Assembly: GCA_003240775.1 (NCBI GenBank)
Contig: QFNI01000028.1
Coordinates: 1 to 51,686, forward strand
Length of the DNA stretch: 51,686 nt
DNA from: Mesorhizobium amorphae
Lineage (GTDB): Bacteria; Pseudomonadota; Alphaproteobacteria; Rhizobiales; Rhizobiaceae
Direction: 5' to 3'
The translations under genes were made by a program, and so were the position numbers. Below the pieces are notes generated by a model. That model was not told where the DNA came from. It was given only the letters and a program-made list of their open reading frames with translations, and made no database searches. This document shows, one piece after another, positions 1 to 8,093 of this stretch; position 1 is the first letter of the stretch; every line of letters starts with the position of its first letter.

Positions 1-987
1 GATGCCCAACCCTAGGCCCGTGGCGATGCGGGTCTCGGTCGACGCCAGCCTCCGCCCCAACCTCTGTGCAAAATCCCAGACAGCATCCTTGCCCCACGGA
101 TCGAAGCTCGTTGCGCTGGCGGAAATAAAGACGGTTCTTCTTCGGTAGCGGTCAACAAGCTCCTGCAGGAACTCCGTGATCTCCGCATATTCGTCGACCA
201 TAAGCGCTTTGACGTTGAAGCGCTTGAGGTCTTCCACAACCAACGCCTGCCTTGTGCGGTAGTGGGCGAAGTGGGCGTCGGTCTCGTTCTCAAGTTGAGA
301 GCGCGCCCGGAAAACAGCGTAGTGCTTGCGCTGGTTTTCCTTGAAGGTGAGCCGCACCCGAGAAAGGACTTGCTCCAAATTGGGATCGGTGAAGCTGAAG
401 CCGATGAAGAGGAAAGTCTTCGACACAAGGTCGCCAGCCAGGGCGGTCACGAACGCGCCGCGATCAGTGCTGTATCGCTCGAAGTCGTCACGAGTTGCCA
501 CCGCCTCGTCAGGCCGGTCGACATCTCCGTGCATCTTGAAGATTGTGGCGTCGCGGCGCGGTCGCGTCGTTGCAAGTTGGGGGACTGCGCTCTTTACGTC
601 GACTACCTTCCCCACCTCCGTCAATGCTGTCTCGATTAGCTTGTCATAGTTCGTCGTCCACCATGTCCCGATTGGCAGTTGGGCGAGGAGCTTGTGGTTG
701 GGTGTCGGGGGGTTGCTTGGCGACAGGGCTTCAATGACTGCCTTATGAAGCCCATGGCGGTTCCTTCCATTGGCGTTCACATGGAACTGCGCCACGGCGA
801 CGAGATCGCTTTCGAGGTCGATGTCCAACTCAAGCTCCGCCGACAAAGGGCGGATCAACTCACGCCAGTCGACGAAACCGGCAGGCGCAGACAGCCCAGC
901 GCCCGCAAAGACCGCCGCATTGCCTTGCAGCAATTCGCTTAGATAGTCGGTTACAAAGTGGCGGATCGCGGGCTTCATGGTCGACAT
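1..987 (-). CDS. thsA: ThsA-like SIR2-SLOG protein (Thoeris NADase effector), 3' end cut by the window
   Basis: The first 329 codons are visible and the frame is open to the window edge. An N-terminal SIR2 domain (about residues 20-280) shows FAGAGLS for NAD binding, TTNYD with Asn113, KMHGD with His153, and FIGFSFTDPNL. From about residue 285 a second Rossmann-like segment begins (TVFISASA, then TGLGLGI), the start of a SLOG/STALD domain. This order, length and residue spacing match ThsA, which degrades NAD+ after binding a cyclic ADP-ribose signal made by the TIR protein ThsB, causing abortive infection. The ThsA assignment is from recalled family sequence. No ThsB is visible; it would have to lie left of the window. 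Start choice is uncertain: ATG at 987, or 978, and neither has a clear Shine-Dalgarno sequence. The next gene to the right is a serine recombinase in the same orientation. Confidence 0.85.
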   Translation of the reverse strand, partial: MSTMKPAIRHFVTDYLSELLQGNAAVFAGAGLSAPAGFVDWRELIRPLSAELELDIDLESDLVAVAQFHVNANGRNRHGLHKAVIEALSPSNPPTPNHKLLAQLPIGTWWTTNYDKLIETALTEVGKVVDVKSAVPQLATTRPRRDATIFKMHGDVDRPDEAVATRDDFERYSTDRGAFVTALAGDLVSKTFLFIGFSFTDPNLEQVLSRVRLTFKENQRKHYAVFRARSQLENETDAHFAHYRTRQALVVEDLKRFNVKALMVDEYAEITEFLQELVDRYRRRTVFISASATSFDPWGKDAVWDFAQRLGRRLASTETRIATGLGLGI

Positions 988-1150
988 GGCTGCGGCAGGT
1001 GGCACCCGCCAGATGGGATACTTACAACAGGGAGGGTAACTCTTGGGGCAAACCCATAGTTGCAGCCCTCGCACTCCGCAGCAAGCAGGTTTTTCTGGTC
1101 CATCCCCAGGTTGCGCTGTGTGACATCTGCACGGTTCGCTCGTATTGGCA

Positions 1151-1735
1151 TCAGTTCGCGAGCAAGCGGTAGACGCTTGCGCGCCCGATGTTGAGTTGCT
1201 TGGCGATGTCCGTAGCCCCCACCCCAGAAGCGGCAAGCTCTTTGACCCTGGCTACTTCAATTGATGGCTTGCGGCCCTTGTAGACGCCCTCGCTCCTGGC
1301 CTTCGCGATACCCTCAAGCTGGCGCTCGCGCCGGATCGCAGTTTCAAATTCGGCGAACACACCAAGCATCTGGAGGAAGGCGCGACCGGCAGCCGTGGAG
1401 GTGTCAACCGGCTGTTCAGTAGCCCGAAGCGAAACGCCCTTCTCCTCCAAGGTCTGCACGATGCCCGCGAGGTCGGCGATAGACCGGGCAAGGCGGTCGA
1501 TCCTTGTCACCACGATCACGTCGCCCCTGTCGGCGAACTCGATTAGGGTTTGCAGGGCATCACGTCCCTTGGTCGAGGTGCCCGACTTTTTCTCGGCGCG
1601 GATGATGGTGCATCCGGCAGTGCGCAACGCGGCTTCCTGGATGGCGAGGTCTTGATCGGTGGTGGAAACTCGCGCGTAGCCGAAAACCTTGCCGGTGGTG
1701 CTGGCGGTGGTGGTCGGCTTGATGGTCTTGTTCAC
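1151..1735 (-). CDS. Serine recombinase (resolvase/invertase family)
   Basis: This 194-residue protein has a resolvase catalytic domain beginning YARVSTTDQ (nucleophile Ser24). It also carries the IDRLARS motif of the E-helix region and GRAFLQMLGVFAEFE. A C-terminal helix-turn-helix (about residues 150-194, ending IGRASVYRLLAN) is typical of Hin/TnpR-like enzymes. The length is normal for a small resolvase/invertase. Such enzymes resolve cointegrates or invert segments at sites usually next to their own gene, and a repeat-rich candidate site lies just upstream (1757-1875). It lies between the ThsA-like gene and the rest of the island. No transposase is visible next to it. Confidence 0.93.
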   Translation of the reverse strand: MNKTIKPTTTASTTGKVFGYARVSTTDQDLAIQEAALRTAGCTIIRAEKKSGTSTKGRDALQTLIEFADRGDVIVVTRIDRLARSIADLAGIVQTLEEKGVSLRATEQPVDTSTAAGRAFLQMLGVFAEFETAIRRERQLEGIAKARSEGVYKGRKPSIEVARVKELAASGVGATDIAKQLNIGRASVYRLLAN

Positions 1736-1756
1736 GATCCTGCCCCTTTCGCGGGA

Positions 1757-1875
1757 ATGTCTCGTTTGCCTCTAGACCCTTCAAACATGATGTCTCGCAA
1801 TATGGAAGTCAACCCAAATGAGACGCGAAAAGTGTCTCGCGCTCACGGATTGCAGGGGTATACCCAAACGAGACG
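1757..1875. repeat. Candidate recombination (res-like) site upstream of the serine recombinase
   Basis: Five related short blocks built on TGTCTCG or its complement lie at 1757-1768 (ATGTCTCGTTTG), 1791-1800 (TGTCTCGCAA), 1815-1824 (CAAATGAGAC), 1833-1842 (TGTCTCGCGC) and 1865-1875 (CAAACGAGACG). They form several inverted pairs: the first and last are near-exact complements, and 1815-1842 holds GAGAC/GTCTC around a short spacer. Resolvases of this family bind paired inverted subsites next to their gene, so this is the likely recombination and autoregulatory site. The assignment rests on repeat pattern and position only. Confidence 0.5.
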
Positions 1876-1952
1876 GGTCCCAGACAGAGCCCCCTTATCA
1901 GAGCGCTGACACTCGTTTACACAGCGCTCGGGAATGAGCAGGAGCGCCAACG

Positions 1953-2180
1953 ATGTTCTTCACTGCCACTGGTAGGATTGTAGCCTACCTACTAGTAGCT
2001 GGCGGTGTGTTCCGTGCCGGATTGGGTTTCGCCCTCGCGACCTGGGGAACGCCAGCGCTCTCAGCTCGGTATTTTGGATCGAGCGGGACTGGCGCAGCGA
2101 TCGACGGAGGCCTCATTGCGATAGGCTTAGGCGTTACGCTTGGCGTGCTCACTGATATCAGCCGCTCAATCAAACGCTGA
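1953..2180 (+). CDS. Small membrane protein, unknown function
   Basis: A 75-residue ORF preceded by AGGAG about nine bases before the ATG. Two hydrophobic stretches (about residues 8-30 and 48-66) are separated by a short polar loop, and the protein ends in a basic tail (SRSIKR). This suggests a two-helix inner-membrane protein. It is the only likely rightward gene in this part of the island and is divergent from the recombinase. No family was recognised. Confidence 0.5.
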   Translation: MFFTATGRIVAYLLVAGGVFRAGLGFALATWGTPALSARYFGSSGTGAAIDGGLIAIGLGVTLGVLTDISRSIKR

Positions 2181-2317
2181 CTACCACCAGCTGAGAATGT
2201 TTATGTCCGCTGGCTGAGCGAGGCCGACATGGCGAACAGCGTTCCAATTGCTATGCGCAATCTGTTCGCGCCGGTCACAGCTTCATCCCCAAACCCTCCT
2301 TGGAATATCAACTGTGC

Positions 2318-2809
2318 CTAAGAGGCGAGCTTGTAGCTCAGCTTCCGACCGTAGAGGATGTGGAACTCGACGCTACAACCGTCGATGTCGGGAGGGCCGC
2401 TTGCCATCACCTTAAAGGTGGTAGTCTGGAAAGGCTCAAGCGGGGTGTAGTCCACGAGTGCTGTCGCCGTCTTCACGAACTCCCCCTTGCTGGTGAACGT
2501 CACAACAGCGGTGATATCCTTAAGCCTCGCTAGTGTAGTGTTCTGCACTTGGCCCTCGAAGAACCAAAAGTCGCTCTCCACGTAGCAATTCTGCGATACG
2601 AGCTTAAGATCGGTGCAAATGTCTGGGTTATCGCAGAGAGACGACGAAGCGCTCGCGGTGCTCGGTCTCGACCACAGGTTGGTGATGCTGAAGGTGCTCG
2701 GGCTGTTGAACCAGAAGATTGCGAAGAGAACGATTAGAGCGAGCAGGACACGCCATACCGTTAGAACCGGGCGTTCCTTGTAGAGCAGTCGTCGCGTGTG
2801 CTGATCCAT
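2318..2809 (-). CDS. FxLYD-domain membrane-anchored protein
   Basis: The open frame extends upstream to 3031, but the reading MDQHTRR from ATG 2809 is the likely start, because what lies before it is low-complexity Arg/Gly/Ser sequence with no protein character. The 163-residue product has one transmembrane helix near residues 16-34 and a Ser-rich linker. Its outer domain (about 70-155) contains FFEGQVQNTTLARLKDI and a later F-x-V strand pattern, which fits the FxLYD fold found in bacterial surface proteins. The substrate or partner is unknown. Cysteines at the start and end of the domain could form a disulfide outside the cytoplasm. Confidence 0.6.
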   Translation of the reverse strand: MDQHTRRLLYKERPVLTVWRVLLALIVLFAIFWFNSPSTFSITNLWSRPSTASASSSLCDNPDICTDLKLVSQNCYVESDFWFFEGQVQNTTLARLKDITAVVTFTSKGEFVKTATALVDYTPLEPFQTTTFKVMASGPPDIDGCSVEFHILYGRKLSYKLAS

Positions 2810-3160
2810 TGCCACCCCCCCGGACCCTTGGCGGTGCGTCCCCGCATGGGTCCTTGATCCCCTAGACCGGGAGTTGGAAAAGCCGAGTGACCACGGCTCC
2901 CTGTGACCTTTAGCTCCGAGGAACCTGGACATGCGTCGCAGGCTCCCGGACCCAGCAAGGTCAAGGAGGGTGATGCCAGAGCGGCGGGCATCAGCCGGGT
3001 CACTCGGGGTTTCCACGCCCCAGCGCCGCACGTTACGGCACCAGAAACATTCTCGCGTGCGTCGCCACGCCTGTCAAATTGCTTGACTGCGGTTTGCGAT
3101 TAAAAGCCTGCCGACTGCAAACAAGACAACAATGACGCAGCGTTCTCAGAATTTGCACTT
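2810..3160. other. Gene-free stretch between two island genes
   Basis: About 350 bases without a convincing gene. It holds the upstream region of the FxLYD gene and the 3' side of the next leftward gene. I see no repeat, hairpin or clear promoter that I would defend. Confidence 0.4.
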
Positions 3161-3541
3161 TCAGGGCCGTGGAGGTTGAACCTCTGATGTCGCTCTTAGA
3201 CCAGCGAACTGACGTGAGGCAATTTCAACATATCCGTTCACGAACTCGAAGATATCTCCAGGAAAGTGGTCGAACCCGATCCGCCCACCGTAGCGGCTCC
3301 ACTCTTCATACAGACCGTCATTCCCTTGCAACCAAACGGCATCGTGCGCTTGCATGTAACGGGTCAGGGCATCGGTTCCGGCAAGCTGCTGCACTTGAGG
3401 CCTCAGACCCTCGACCAATGTGACCGCGCCTTGGTTGCGGTCGTCGTCCGGAAAGCGCTCGGCGTGCTCCTGCCGATAAGAAACTATACTGTCGATGTGA
3501 TGATTAATGTCGGCCAAGGCTTCATCTTCTGTTATAGGCAT
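3161..3541 (-). CDS. Hypothetical protein, 126 residues
   Basis: Start supported by GAGGAG seven bases before ATG 3541. The protein is soluble and acidic in its first half (MPITEDEALADINHHIDSIV), with aromatic residues later (WSRYGGRIGFDHFPGDIFEFVNGY). No family was recognised and no transmembrane segment is seen. Base composition is less GC-rich than the chromosome to the right, in keeping with island cargo. Confidence 0.6.
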   Translation of the reverse strand: MPITEDEALADINHHIDSIVSYRQEHAERFPDDDRNQGAVTLVEGLRPQVQQLAGTDALTRYMQAHDAVWLQGNDGLYEEWSRYGGRIGFDHFPGDIFEFVNGYVEIASRQFAGLRATSEVQPPRP

Positions 3542-3619
3542 TCTATCTCCTCTAGGTTTGCAATATCTAGAAGATAGGTTGGATCACATAACCAATCAAT
3601 CCGGTCGATATGCGTTTGG

Positions 3620-3991
3620 TTATGCTGAGGAAATGGCAAAATGCCGATCCGAAGGCTGGGCCGAAGCTGCGTCCCATTCTTGAAAGCAACGCTTCAGCCT
3701 TGCTGACGAACTAACCCCTATCCAATATTCGACCCCCATACCGGAAGGCCACAGAGGAAATTTCGTAGGCCACTCAAACTGCCAATGTTCGGCAAGGGCT
3801 GCCCGGTGAAATCGTTGCACCGCTGACTTGCTTCTGTTCTGCCCGTTGCCAAGATCAATCGCTTGGCGGCGGGTGCTGACCGGCGCGGCGGTCAAAGCCT
3901 CATCGCCGAGAATGACCTGTGGCGCTACCATAGGCAGAGTGCCACTTGGTATTGGGCACAAGCGGTGGATCGAGACATGCGCCATCGGCAT
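3620..3991 (-). CDS. Doubtful ORF, 123 residues
   Basis: An open frame in an otherwise empty 490-base gap. The middle (RQAIDLGNGQNRSKSAVQRF) has ordinary protein composition, but no family is recognised and no Shine-Dalgarno sequence precedes the first ATG. It contains a near-copy of the island's 15-bp motif (3806-3820). It may be a gene remnant or non-coding. Confidence 0.25.
   Translation of the reverse strand: MPMAHVSIHRLCPIPSGTLPMVAPQVILGDEALTAAPVSTRRQAIDLGNGQNRSKSAVQRFHRAALAEHWQFEWPTKFPLWPSGMGVEYWIGVSSSARLKRCFQEWDAASAQPSDRHFAISSA
3806..3820 (+). repeat. Variant copy of the island 15-bp motif
   Basis: GTGAAATCGTTGCAC differs at two adjacent central bases from the motif GTGAAACTGTTGCAC found exactly at 8386, 10424 and 11985. 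The shared outer parts suggest a related binding site, though two mismatches weaken the case for this copy. Confidence 0.35.
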
Positions 3992-4029
3992 GCGCTGCTA
4001 GAATGACCATAAGCAGGTGCGGTCCTTGA

Positions 4030-5112
4030 CTATAGGTCATCGCTCCAAGCCTCATCCAAGGCCTGCGGGGGCGGCAGGTTGCCGTAGAATGCCTGCCGAT
4101 GCAGATGAATGTTGATCCGTGCAGCGTACATTTTCTGCATACTGTCGATGGCGAAGGCTTGCCCTAGGGCTGTGCCCTCTATGAGTTGCTCGCCCCAGAT
4201 ACCGAGATTTCCAGCCCAGTTCGGGTTGCCTGTTACCCGCTTGGCAGCAGTCTGAAAATCTACGCTCTTGTCTTGATCGCGCGCAAAAAGCCAGGAGGTG
4301 TTAGTCGGATAGTCAACACGATTTTTGGGCTGGCTTGCGTGACCATAGCTGCGCGGCTTCGTCGTTCCCCAATCCCCATAAATGATCCTTGGATGATTGG
4401 TTCCCCGTTGAACCTCGGCCAATAGACTGCGATTAGAGAAGCCCACCTCTTCGAGACCGTCGTAAGATGTAAAATCTGTCGGGAACGAGGTGCAAGACAC
4501 AGCTACGGGAACTTCAGGCGAGATCGCTGAGAACAAGGTTTTTGTATACTCAGTAGCAACCGCTGCAAAAATTAGTGGATTTGATACCCAGCCAAATTCA
4601 AACACGACAGCATAGTCGTTTGCGCCCTCCTCCGACAACTCTTCCATCAAAGCAGGCATCCACTGGGGGATGCCCGAACCTATGCCTGGAGCAAGGTTCA
4701 TTCTGATGCAAAAAGCTCTGTCGTGCTCCCGAGACCATATGATCTGATCTCGCACCCGCTGCATCGACTGCCCCGCCATCAAAAGGCATGGATTGGCATT
4801 CGGATAACTGGTCAACAGAGCCCACCAAGCATCGATATCGGCAGGCTTATGAGCGAGTTGCGCCCATAGCGCCTTCGCTTCATTCAAGTTATCATTAAGA
4901 TGGTAGTAGGTGTCTACATCGATAAAGTATGGCCTTGAAGGGTAAGCATCTTCAAATTTATCAATTGCACGAGATAAAGGTGTAGTCGCCAGCCAGGGTG
5001 CAAGCAACAATATCGGCGTAAGTCGATCCTTGGTTCCGCCCGGCAACTCTTTGAGGCCACTCAATTCGGCAGGACGGACACCCAAAGTCACAATATACTC
5101 TTGAACATCCAT
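4030..5112 (-). CDS. Beta-family protein (PF14350 type)
   Basis: A 360-residue cytoplasmic protein beginning YIVTLGVRPAELSGLKEL and LTPILLLAP, the usual opening of the Beta-protein family. Later hallmarks are VSCTSFPTDF, the IIYGDWGTTKP segment (about 245-255) and a C-terminal HLHRQAFY. The family is spread among phages and bacterial islands; its biochemical function is unknown to me. It is the last gene of a three-gene leftward operon, 13 bases after an ImmA/IrrE protease gene, all behind a LexA box. Base composition is clearly more AT-rich than the chromosome on the right, which suggests horizontal origin. Family recognition is from sequence pattern. Confidence 0.8.
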   Translation of the reverse strand: MDVQEYIVTLGVRPAELSGLKELPGGTKDRLTPILLLAPWLATTPLSRAIDKFEDAYPSRPYFIDVDTYYHLNDNLNEAKALWAQLAHKPADIDAWWALLTSYPNANPCLLMAGQSMQRVRDQIIWSREHDRAFCIRMNLAPGIGSGIPQWMPALMEELSEEGANDYAVVFEFGWVSNPLIFAAVATEYTKTLFSAISPEVPVAVSCTSFPTDFTSYDGLEEVGFSNRSLLAEVQRGTNHPRIIYGDWGTTKPRSYGHASQPKNRVDYPTNTSWLFARDQDKSVDFQTAAKRVTGNPNWAGNLGIWGEQLIEGTALGQAFAIDSMQKMYAARINIHLHRQAFYGNLPPPQALDEAWSDDL

Positions 5113-5125
5113 CCTTATCGCAGCC

Positions 5126-5674
5126 TCACGTCATTTGAAGTTTTATTTCCATCGCCGCCGTAGATACACCAAATCTCTCGGCAAGGTCTTCAATCATCTC
5201 GCTAGTCATCGGCCCTGAATAGCCCTTGATTGCCTCCGCAAGCTGCTTAGACGGTATTATTAAATCAGACGCCAAACGGTTGGCCTCGTATTCAATCTCC
5301 ATCGGCTGACCGGAACGCAACAACACATTCTCCGACCATCCGCCCTCACTTACAATACGGTCTTTATGCAGCAGAAAATGTGCTAGTTCATGAGCAAGTG
5401 TGAAACGTTGCCGATGTTTCGCTTCATGCCTATTGACGCGAATGACGAACTCGCCGTCCTCCTGCCCGATCTGACCAGAGGTTCCACGAGGCAAGGTCGA
5501 CAGAAGAACTTTAACTCCAAGCCGCTTTGCTATCTCACCAAGTTTTACAGGATGCTCTTCGAGATGCTGTTGAATGCTCTCCCGGATGACCGGCGCGAGG
5601 CTAAGATATTCACGAGATGGGGCTTTGATCTCCCAGCTATCTGATGCTGCCATTTTTTTTGCACTTACGCTCAT
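5126..5674 (-). CDS. ImmA/IrrE-family metallo-endopeptidase
   Basis: A 182-residue protein with the zinc-binding HELAH motif (His95, Glu96, His99) and the downstream EYEANRLASDLIIP segment, whose Glu130 is the expected third ligand. The C-terminal part (MIEDLAERFGVSTAAMEIKL) resembles the helical DNA-mimic-like end of the family. Known members (ImmA, IrrE/PprI) cut a partner repressor after stress or DNA damage. No HTH repressor is encoded beside it, so its target is not apparent. A GGGGA sequence precedes the ATG. It lies 18 bases after the membrane-protein gene and 13 bases before the Beta gene. Confidence 0.88.
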   Translation of the reverse strand: MSVSAKKMAASDSWEIKAPSREYLSLAPVIRESIQQHLEEHPVKLGEIAKRLGVKVLLSTLPRGTSGQIGQEDGEFVIRVNRHEAKHRQRFTLAHELAHFLLHKDRIVSEGGWSENVLLRSGQPMEIEYEANRLASDLIIPSKQLAEAIKGYSGPMTSEMIEDLAERFGVSTAAMEIKLQMT

Positions 5675-5692
5675 GATTTTATCCCCAAGTTT

Positions 5693-6235
5693 CTAAGCAC
5701 TCTCGCCCTCGTCCCCGCTCTCTTGTCCAATGCTGTCCGGGTCACTTTCTGGGCCACCCCCCTGCATTCGCATCGCTACCCGCTCCAGCACCTCATCAAG
5801 CTCGCCCCGCTGCGCCATCTCGCTTAGAATTTTATGTCCTAGCTCTTCGCCCACTAAGGCTGCCTGGAGTGCTGCTGGCAGAGCCTCTTGAACCTTCGCC
5901 TTCACGTTGGGCTCCAGTTCCACAGCCATCGTTTCAGTGATCTGTCCAGCAGCGGCATTCTTTGCATCGCTGCGGGCCTCTTCCTTGATTTCCCGCAGCG
6001 TCTTCAGTGCCACCAAGCCTATGACAAGCGCGCCAACGGTCACAGCAAGTCCTATGGCACCGAGGAGAACGGTGACGATGGTCAGTAGCAAATCAACATA
6101 GTCCGCTCTGGTGGGATCAACGTGAGGACCTTGGCCCCGCACTGCCACTCCCCAGCCGAACCACGTCACCATCGCCAAGACGGCAGCGCATCCACCGATG
6201 ATCGCGCCAAGTATGGCGACCGCTATTTTTCCCAT
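5693..6235 (-). CDS. Membrane protein with coiled-coil tail; first gene of LexA-box operon
   Basis: A 180-residue protein, family not recognised. It has two strong transmembrane helices (about residues 5-28 and 48-78) around a short outer loop. A long charged helix (about 80-155, beginning LREIKEEARSDAKNAA) is likely cytoplasmic and coiled-coil, and the tail is acidic (GPESDPDSIGQESGDEGESA). This layout resembles small sensor or effector membrane proteins in abortive-infection operons, but that is inference. It heads the operon with the ImmA/IrrE and Beta genes; its promoter carries a perfect GTTC-N7-GTTC element about 50 bases upstream of the ATG. Confidence 0.75.
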   Translation of the reverse strand: MGKIAVAILGAIIGGCAAVLAMVTWFGWGVAVRGQGPHVDPTRADYVDLLLTIVTVLLGAIGLAVTVGALVIGLVALKTLREIKEEARSDAKNAAAGQITETMAVELEPNVKAKVQEALPAALQAALVGEELGHKILSEMAQRGELDEVLERVAMRMQGGGPESDPDSIGQESGDEGESA

Positions 6236-6270
6236 GGTTCAGACGGCCAACACTGCATTGCACTGCGGCA

Positions 6271-6300
6271 TATATAAGCACTTTGGAACAAAAAGAGAAC
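6271..6300 (-). promoter_or_regulatory. LexA (SOS) box with overlapping promoter
   Basis: Positions 6286-6300 read GAACAAAAAGAGAAC, exactly the alphaproteobacterial LexA operator GAAC-N7-GAAC (GTTC-N7-GTTC on the coding strand). A TATATA -10-like element lies at 6271-6276, between the box and the ATG at 6235, so LexA bound here would cover the -35 region. The operator consensus is established for alphaproteobacteria; repression of this operon by LexA is inferred from sequence and position. Confidence 0.75.
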
Positions 6301-6446
6301 AGGTCATGGATAGGCGGTTGGTGATGATGGGTAGTATCGACGCCATGTGACCTCCGAGCCCGAGCCAGGATTTGGAGCCCTAGGTGGTAAAGTGCCCCGG
6401 AGGTTAGACTGTCAGCCTTGCCGGGGGCAGGACAGCTACAGGTCGG

Positions 6447-8093
6447 TCAGCGTCTCGGGACCCGCTGGCGCGATGGCTTCAGTGCAACAGGTGCAACGCG
6501 CGGGGGCGGCATGGCGTCGGCTTGCTGCATCGCCGCTTCCATCCTCCTCCCCCACTCGCGCGCCTCGCGGAAATCGTCGTCAATGGGAAAGCCGTCTTCG
6601 TGCATCGGCACGGGTTCCGGCATGATGTCGGCGGCAGAGTAGGTCGGGAGCGGGTGGGCTGGGGCGCGAGCCTGCCGCGAAACCGGCACGAGTGCGTAGC
6701 GCTTGATCCGTGAAGTGCTGCCCGCGTCCGGCGCAGCATGGAAGTGCCTGCGGTCATGAACGAGCGCATAGCCGTCCGTGCGGGCTGCCTCGCGCCGCTC
6801 TGTTGCCCTACGTTCCCATGTCGAGCGCATGAACTGCCGCCACGAGGTCTCGTCCATCAGGCGGGCGAAGTCGGGGCCGTGATCTTCCAACATGCGGGCG
6901 CGGTCGCGGGGCGCATCCGCGCGCGGGCGGTTGCCGATGTCATTTATCCATGCGGCACGGCGGGCTTCGGCTTCCCATAGATGCCGGTCGAGGGAAGCCC
7001 GGCGGCGGTCCAGACGGTCATACTCCTCCTCTTCCTCCAGCGTCGGTTCTCCTCCCCATGCGTCGAGCATGTCCGCCAAGGCCTCGTTGTGTTGTTCCCA
7101 CGCGCGGCGCGCGGTGCGGATGCCGAACTCAAAGCGCCACTCGTGACCATGCGGGAAGAAGGCGCGGCTGGCCTGGAAGAGGTCTTCCCATTGCACCCGT
7201 TTCGCCAGTGTGAGGGGCCAAGGCCACCTTTCGACGGGATCGCTCGCGAGATGGACCGGAGGATCGGGGATCGGTTCGACATGGCCGGAGGCAGCGGCTT
7301 CCGCCTGCGCGGCAGCTTCGGCTTCCTGTTCGCCCAAGGGCCGCTCTGCGGCTGCCGTCCTGCCGGTCGGGGTGGTCGAGGGCCGCGCCGCGCGTCGGTC
7401 AAGCATCTGCTGGATGACATGAGCCGCGCTCGCGCCACGACGCATTGCTTGCCGGATTGCGTCGGGCTCAAGCTCGTGCCGCCTGGCGACGATGGCGCGA
7501 GGTGCCCATTCGTCTTCGCGCGGATCATAGACATCCGTGGTCGTGGTCCGATTGTTGGCCTGCTCTACGGCGTTGGCCCAGCGGCACAGGCCCGGCCCAT
7601 AGGTCGGATTATCTGTGTCGATCCTATCGACCGTCAGCCCGTCATGCCGCCGTGGCCCCATGTCTTCGAGGAAGTGAGCAAAGCCCATACGTCCGCGCCA
7701 ACGGCGCGCCACATGCTGCCCGCCGCGCCGTTTCACAGAGGCATGAGCGGAGGCTGTTCCGGGGAACCGGGCAGGCAAGTCTTCTCGCCGCGCCCGGATA
7801 AGGCGCATCACCTCGTCCATCGGAACCCGCGCCTCGAAATGGGTGACGGCCAGCGGATCGGGTTCGGCGGTTGAAGTGGGTTCGATGGGTTCGAGCGTGA
7901 CAGCGTGACGTGACGCATGTTCACCAGTGTCTGTATTGGATGCGTGACGGGGTTGGCTTATCCCGCTGTTTTCATTGGCAGTTTCGGTAACTCCAAACCC
8001 TACGTGTTGCGTGACAACTGGCGTGACAGGATCAGCGCCGGGCGTGGACGTAGAAGCGGGTTCCGTGAGATCGAGGTTGCGATGTCTGGGCAT
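6447..8093 (-). CDS. Phage-type protein with internal HNH-like domain
   Basis: A 548-residue protein. Residues about 135-190 contain GFAHFLEDMGPRRHDGLTVD followed by RIDTDNPTYGPGLCRWANAVEQANN. This is the pattern of phage HNH/AP2-like domains in which the D-R-I-D, C-R-W and Q-x-N-N residues recur. The N-terminal 90 residues are a Thr/Pro-rich linker. The remainder is charged and helical, with a run of glutamates (TLEEEEEYDRL). It may be a nuclease acting in DNA processing or packaging, since the terminase genes lie immediately upstream, but no substrate can be named. The 5' end of the gene contains a dense cluster of GCGTGAC repeats. Confidence 0.65.
   Translation of the reverse strand: MPRHRNLDLTEPASTSTPGADPVTPVVTQHVGFGVTETANENSGISQPRHASNTDTGEHASRHAVTLEPIEPTSTAEPDPLAVTHFEARVPMDEVMRLIRARREDLPARFPGTASAHASVKRRGGQHVARRWRGRMGFAHFLEDMGPRRHDGLTVDRIDTDNPTYGPGLCRWANAVEQANNRTTTTDVYDPREDEWAPRAIVARRHELEPDAIRQAMRRGASAAHVIQQMLDRRAARPSTTPTGRTAAAERPLGEQEAEAAAQAEAAASGHVEPIPDPPVHLASDPVERWPWPLTLAKRVQWEDLFQASRAFFPHGHEWRFEFGIRTARRAWEQHNEALADMLDAWGGEPTLEEEEEYDRLDRRRASLDRHLWEAEARRAAWINDIGNRPRADAPRDRARMLEDHGPDFARLMDETSWRQFMRSTWERRATERREAARTDGYALVHDRRHFHAAPDAGSTSRIKRYALVPVSRQARAPAHPLPTYSAADIMPEPVPMHEDGFPIDDDFREAREWGRRMEAAMQQADAMPPPRVAPVALKPSRQRVPRR
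7895..8027. repeat. Cluster of GCGTGAC repeats
   Basis: GCGTGAC occurs at 7895-7901, 7903-7909, 7942-7948, 8009-8015 and 8021-8027, with CGTGAC also at 7909-7914. All are in the same orientation, within the first part of the HNH-like gene, where they encode Val-Thr pairs. Spacing is irregular. They could be binding sites (origin, packaging or operator) or only repeated coding sequence. Confidence 0.4.
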
